Positions 58,600 through 64,000 of a DNA stretch of 64,000 nt are shown here, in pieces; within the stretch, counting starts at the first letter, position 1, and the number at the start of each line of letters is the position of its first letter. The translations under genes were made by a program, and so were the position numbers. Source of the DNA: Azolla caroliniana (lineage: Eukaryota; Polypodiophyta); contig JBHGNT010000001.1 of assembly GCA_043228905.1 (NCBI GenBank), positions 34,720,001-34,784,000 of the forward strand, in the 5' to 3' direction. The notes below the pieces were generated by a model. The model ran no database searches. It worked only from the letters and a program-made list of their open reading frames with translations, and had not been told where the DNA came from.

Positions 58600-60955
58600 A
58601 AGACAAAATATATTTCTAGACTGAAGCTGTTGTGTGTGCATCTTAGTGAATGTTTGACATGGCCATAGTATTTGATAATGTGCTCATTGCAAGACCTCTA
58701 TGTATCTGCACAAACTTTTATGCAAACATATAAATATTTTATGAAGTGGAACATTTATTCAGAAAGTTTATCCTTTTAAACTTGAGTAATGACCCCATGC
58801 GATCATGTCTGTGTATGTATATGTGTAAGCAGTTCTGTGTATGTATGTGTGTGTATTGAGAAAGGGTAGAAATTGGAAAATAGAATTAAATTCTCATAAC
58901 TATCTGGAAAGCTTGATATGCCAAGAAACTATAAAATTCCTTACAAGGATATAAATTTCGAGCTTTATACGGAACAACTGATGATTTTATTGTTTTGGAA
59001 ATAAAACTACACCATAGTTTCCATTACCAATCCAGTAAGCATATACAAAGCATATAATGATACAATCTAGTGGAGGGTAAGATAGCAAAGAAAAGGTATA
59101 TCCCCCACTATGTCCTAAATGAAACCAAACTCCAGCTATGGAGAAAACAGCTGATGATATTCTTGCCAATCTTCATGATTCAATCTTGTCATTCCTGCTA
59201 AAAGGGGCATTAACATTACCATTACACCAAACTTTCCCTTTCTTTGCGTCTCTGAAACTGATCAAACATATTTACTGATTCTAATATTTCTTTGCCTTTC
59301 GCCTCTCCCAATTAGCTTCGCCTTGATTAGCTTTCAAAGTCCTTATTTGTAGGACGGATCTATTTTCTCTATTTCTTGTGTTTTGTACGTAGCTTGAGGG
59401 ACATGCTTCTTTGATCTTTTCCTTAGCTTTGACACACACCGATAGTCTCATACACCAGTGACAAACATTTTCACAAGCATGGGCACTTTCAGGCACATAC
59501 ACACACATAGAAACATGTATATGACCCTGGGGAAAACCCCTTAACTGGTGGGACAAAATCTTCAACATGTAAACACATATTCCTACATGACTTCCTAGGG
59601 GCAGATTTCCAAAAATATTCGGTTTTGTTTGAACCCACAAAAATATTTTTGTTTGTTTGTGTGTGTCCTCAAAACTTTAAGAAGCACACAGAGGGAAAAT
59701 ACATTAGGTGTAATTATATCCATTTACTCAGTAAATATATCAATAGGTGTAGTTAGGTATGAATTTGGAACTGACACTATATTTGTGCATAAAACAATCA
59801 ATCATCCAACAATTACATGGCTCTATATTTTTAGTTTAATGGGGCAAACCAAGGACAGTGGTCACTGTCAACTGGTTTGGGTGATTGCCATGTAAGCTCC
59901 AAAGCTAGATGCTTGTTGAGGTATCTAGAATAAGCACCTTAAGATGATTCTATGCACAAAGCAACATCGTAACCAAAAATGGTGCTCATGAATACTCAAT
60001 TTCAGAATTATATGTATTTTTCAGTACTTTCGTGGTGAAACCCGTAAAGTATCGTAAGCTACTTGTGGGAACATGTGTGATTTATCCCTTACACTTTAGT
60101 GGTGAAACCAGTAAACTGCCAGAAGCTACTATTTGGATCATGTGATCTATTTGATGTTTTTTCCTTTCACAATTTTGGTATACAACATTTATTATCCTAC
60201 ATTTGTCTGCAAACCCATACTCAGCAGATTGAAGTAGATGATAATGAGTTGTATACATGTTTTACTGAAAAATTTCAGGAAGGTTTAAGGGTAAGTTGCC
60301 ATTGTTCTTCTCATCCTGGCGATGATACCTCCATGCAAGATATTCTATCCCATCATCTGTTCCTTTATCTTTTTTAGACCTTTCCACTCTAGCTTTCTGT
60401 CTCATTAGTAGTCTCCTTTGGTACTCGTCCTCCATGTTCTAGAATTAAGGATCTCTGGTTGATCTCTGATTATGGATTTTAAATCAAGGAACATTAAGAA
60501 CGAAGGGATGCTCAAGAATACTAATAATGCAAAAGGAAATTGGACATGTCTAATCACAAAGAACCATGTGAACTAACTCAAACTCTTCAACTGTATTCCC
60601 CAATGCATTAAGATGTTTGTCAATGGTTGGTTCAAATGTTGGACAAAGAATCAGATTCAACAGGATATGTTGTGTCAAAGCAAATTCTTGATGCATGGAA
60701 CAAGAGTTGCCCGTTGGTTGTCTATAGGAATGGCGTTGGGTATCCGAGCAAGCCCTAAAGGTGGGGATACTATTGTTAGAAATATTGAGAATTGACTAGA
60801 TAGGCATATAGTGTTACAGTTACAAAGATGTATACGTGTCATTACAAACCTTCTATTTTGTATCAGGGTGGCTCATAATGGTTTTTTTAGTAACACTTTT
60901 ATTACTAGTGGGAAACCTCAAAGTGAGGTGAAAACCCACAAAGAATAAAGAGAAG
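58600..60955. other. Probable intron or 3' flank of the THA8-like gene
   Basis: No recognisable exon of the PPR family. A phase-0 exon-like stretch with AG/GT borders at 60228-60290 (IEVDDNELYTCF then TEKFQEGLR) is unassigned. The remainder is AT-rich DNA with short ORFs. Confidence 0.35.
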
Positions 60956-62995
60956 TATACAAGTGTTTAGACACTAAAGAGCTTAGAAGCACTCAGAGTA
61001 AAGAGTGTAAAGTTGACGTGTGATATCTCTAAGTTGTAGACAATTAAATAGAGATTGCCTGAGGGTTTGCTTAAAGAAGCTAACTTCATACAGTTGGTTT
61101 CAATCAAAGACCTTACTATTGCAGGCCGTCTAGATGGTTCATAGTGCCCAAAATCTTGTCCATTGGAGAATATAGGCATTGCTGGATAGGGCGCACGGAA
61201 TCTGTCCAAATAGCCAAAAGTGCTTCCCAAACCTTCGGCCAGGAAATCTGTGAGAAAGAGATGCACTTAGTCTTTGTACAAATTCTGTAGTGAATGAGCA
61301 TGTCCATAATAAGTGTGGGACTATTTCCGAACGTCCACCACATCATGCACAATGCAGCAAGGCTATCGATCGCTTTTGAAGATTCGATCCAGTCGGGAGT
61401 ACACCCAGTAGGCATCTCCATAGGAATACCCGTTGCTTAAGTGGAAGACTAGAGCGCCATAAGCCCGTATGCCTAATTTTCCACCAGGACTTTGTTTTGT
61501 GTAGGTACCACAATGCATTTGCATGTTCTTGAAACCATGGGGCAGGTTGCAACAACCTATGCACTGAATGTGTTGTAATCTTATCCATTGGAAAAACAAT
61601 GTTGCCTTTTTGTAACATCTAGTCCTGGATCTTGTGATCTCTGTCTAGAAGGGGCACATGTAATACGGAAAGTACCAACTCTGTGACTTGATTCCATATA
61701 ACTCAATGATGTGGTCCAAGATTATAACGACATGTCATGTCATTGAAGCCTAATAGGTGACCTTGGTCATTTACTACATCTGCAATTGATTTCAGCCCCG
61801 TCTTTGCTAAAAAATAAGCTTTTCTAGGCTCTTGTTTAGCTAGTTACTAATAGTCGGCAATGGTTCACTTTGAACCGAACCGAACCATGAAACTGCGGCT
61901 TAACGACTTAATGGTTTAAACATTTCGGTTCGGTTCGGTTTCAACAACTAGAAACTGCGGTTTAAATAAACAATTTTTATTTTTTTTAAAATTGTAAACT
62001 TTTTTTAGAACAATCTTTTCATTTTCAAGCCTTATTCTCACATTTTATGAAAATCTTTAAAATTCTGAAAAATTAGAATTTAAAATAATGAAATATTTTA
62101 AATTTTTAAATTTGAATTTTGACCTAAGTTGAAAACCGAAACCGAACCACAAAACTGCAATTTTAACGGTCTAATGGTTTAATGGTTTGAATTTTTTAAA
62201 ACGGTTCGGTTTAATTGTTTTGTGGTTTGGTTCAAGTTTCAAAATTTTGAAACAAGTCAGTTTCAAACCGGTTCGGTTTTGACACTCTCAAACCGAACCA
62301 TTGTTGATTGTTACTCGTTACCGTGGGAATATAGCACTAAAATGTAACCTTTTGAGGTGTAGAGAGCTCCCTGATTCTGAATTCTTGCCTCTCCATTTTA
62401 TGTGGTGCAATACTTCTCTTCAAGGCTTTAAATGGACATCCTTTGATGTGCCTGCCAAGCTTTCCAAACATGACATCCCAATGGTTAGTGTCCCATGAGC
62501 CAAATGACTTGATTTTCAAATTATCAAACATATTTGATAGCACTCTTGCCCAAGGCAATGTTTTTTCGGCAAATTTTGGCAGTAAAGTTTCTTTCCTAGC
62601 CAACTTATGCAATTGCAAATTAAGTTTATTTACTCCTCCACACAGTCGTGGAGTGGATATCTTCACTTGTGATAAGAGGCGTACACCTCTGTGCAACTGC
62701 TTAGAGCACCAAAAGTTTCTTATGATTTCTGAGTTAATCTTTTGTATCATGTGTTTCAGCCAATCAATCATAATTAAGTAATACTACATGTAAGCCATGA
62801 ATATAGATTGCACTATCCTCAATCTGACATGGAGTGACCATGTTGCAATCTTCCAATAGCTTAGCTTTTCTCTCACTTTTTGCAGAACCCATTCAGCCTT
62901 TCCTTTCCCTGTTTTATTCCAGCCCAATGGATAACCAAGTTGTCTAACCATTTCATTTGGGAGGTAGCTCATAATGGTAGTCCTCCCATGCACTC
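60956..62995 (-). mobile_element. LINE ORF2 remnant, interrupted by an hAT-like element
   Basis: The minus strand from 62995 reads LGYPLGWNKTGKGKAEWVLQ, KVREKLSYWKIATWSLHVRL, RIVQSIFMAYM and then IIRNFWCS. These are the post-RT blocks of plant L1-type LINEs. After the insertion at 61849-62307 it continues with KSWWKIRHTGLWRSSLPLKQ, RVFLWRCLLGVLPTG and a poor zinc-knuckle region down to about 61000. Stops and frameshifts show decay. It is diverged from the 46-51 kb LINEs. Confidence 0.8.
61849..62307. mobile_element. hAT-like non-autonomous element rich in AACCGAACC (459 bp)
   Basis: The ends carry inverted CAATGGTTC motifs followed by AACCGAACC repeats; the interior has repeated TTCGGTTCGGTTTC and AATGGTTTAA blocks. 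The flanks TAGTTACT (61841-61848) and TTGTTACT (62308-62315) look like an imperfect 8-bp target duplication, the size used by hAT elements. It splits a LINE reading frame. Confidence 0.6.
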
Positions 62996-64000
62996 ACACA
63001 TTAGAGCTTAGATGGGATCTGGACTAGTCAACTATAGAGTTAGTTGACACATCACAACAGCTGTGTAAGAGAAAGAAGGTGGATATTTATATTGTGTTTG
63101 GTCTTATTGTCACATTAATGTGCAAGTCAGTTGATAGTAGTGGGGCTATTCCTTTTCAATCATATGAGCTTCCCTAGATTCAACCTAGTGGTAGATAGTA
63201 GTACTTATCTTAACCTGCCAGTAGAGAATGTTCTTCTAGTTGACTAGACTAGTCTATCCCATTACACTACGTACCTCTTTCCTAAACACATTGTGTCCGA
63301 CCCATCGACGGTTTCCCACATTGACACCTCATTGACCCATATGGTTGGATTGTACTATAGCTACTTATCATTTGGGGTGCTATTCCAAATATGCAGTCTA
63401 AGAATACATGTGGTGATAAACTGACAACTTGGGGGCAATCATTGACTATATCTAACAACTATTACTGAGGCATCTTTGCTCTAATCTAGGTATTGACATT
63501 TGTTAGTGCTCAGTATGCCGCACAAATAATTGATTATAACATAGCGCTGCTCAACTAATAGTCTCCGCAAAGGATATAGGATCTTCATGAAAATTAAGAA
63601 GCAAGGCTTTCATGTCATTTTGAAGCCCATGCCAGAATTAACTTGTTAATGCTTATTCTTCATCCCAAGGAATATCACATGCAATAAGGCAGATTTTTGC
63701 CTCATAAACTTAGGCAAAACAATGTCCGTGTTGCAATCCTCGAATCTTATTGGCAACTTCCTCTCTAGCAATGGCACGAACCATGCTAGTACCTGTCAAT
63801 AAGGTTCCAACTTGAGTTGCAACAGTAGGACATCGGGAACTTGCCACTATTTTGGTATCATACACCTCCAAATGATGAACAAAACAAGGTTTGTGGCAAG
63901 ATCTATTGCAACTCTATACTCCAAAAACTACGATCACATCCGATGAGCCATTTCCCACATAGATGGCGTAGTACAAAGATCAGTTTTTTGAACTTCTCAC
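62996..64000. other. Intergenic, possible retrotransposon gag remnant
   Basis: At 63570-63790 the minus strand gives a broken frame (FWHGLQNDMKALLLN, FAETIS, ALCYNQ) faintly like an LTR-retrotransposon gag. It is too degraded to assign. Nothing else recognised. Confidence 0.3.

Overview
The window is nuclear DNA of a land plant, almost certainly a seed plant. The evidence is GT-AG introns (several over 500 bp, one of about 2.5 kb), a low-GC gene-poor background, very frequent GA/CT microsatellites, and plant-type gene families: a MYC-type bHLH factor, a plant clade GH28 pectinase-like enzyme, and a THA8-like organellar PPR protein. I cannot name the species. The dense (GA)n tracts and LINE-rich intergenic DNA do not look like a grass; an early-diverging or other non-grass seed plant is only a guess.

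Layout. (1) 1-3515: no recognisable gene. (2) 3516-9208, plus strand: an 11-exon NAP1 histone-chaperone gene. Its acidic tail is cut by an in-frame TAA, and the exon-like segment for the farnesylation tail (CKLQ) is present twice downstream. Introns 1 and 3 hold tandem and dispersed repeats. (3) 9.6-16.2 kb: intergenic, with a nested set of LINE insertions inside one CT/GA microsatellite (12.8-13.7 kb) and a 312-bp element with long terminal inverted repeats. (4) 16698-20106, plus strand: a GH28 polygalacturonase-like gene. (5) 20.1-25.0 kb: intergenic, with a LINE 3' end caught between two GA tracts. (6) 25094-25930, plus strand: a single-exon RING-HC protein with a Topors-like C-terminal half. 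(7) 26-35.7 kb: intergenic, with a 1,072-bp relative of the inverted-repeat element flanked by perfect 9-bp target duplications, and a LINE with a 5' inversion. (8) 35918-38362, minus strand: an intronless MYC-type bHLH gene with a CT-rich leader, a TATA box and a G-box. (9) 39-58 kb: repeat territory, with a decayed Copia pol, 126-bp tandem repeats, two LINE bodies, two solo LTRs of one family (one inside a LINE 3' end) and a palindromic-ended element. (10) 58168-58545, plus strand: first exon of a THA8-like PPR gene. (11) 60.9-63 kb, minus strand: a LINE interrupted by an hAT-like element; the last kilobase is unassigned.

The five genes have unrelated jobs (chromatin, cell wall, ubiquitin/SUMO signalling, jasmonate-type transcription, organelle RNA) and form no pathway or cluster. 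The most unusual aspect is the repeat biology: several LINE copies end directly in, or are bracketed by, (GA)n tracts, which suggests integration into microsatellites. Two LINE copies carry 5' inversions typical of twin priming. A Mutator-like inverted-repeat family is present as a long and a short form.
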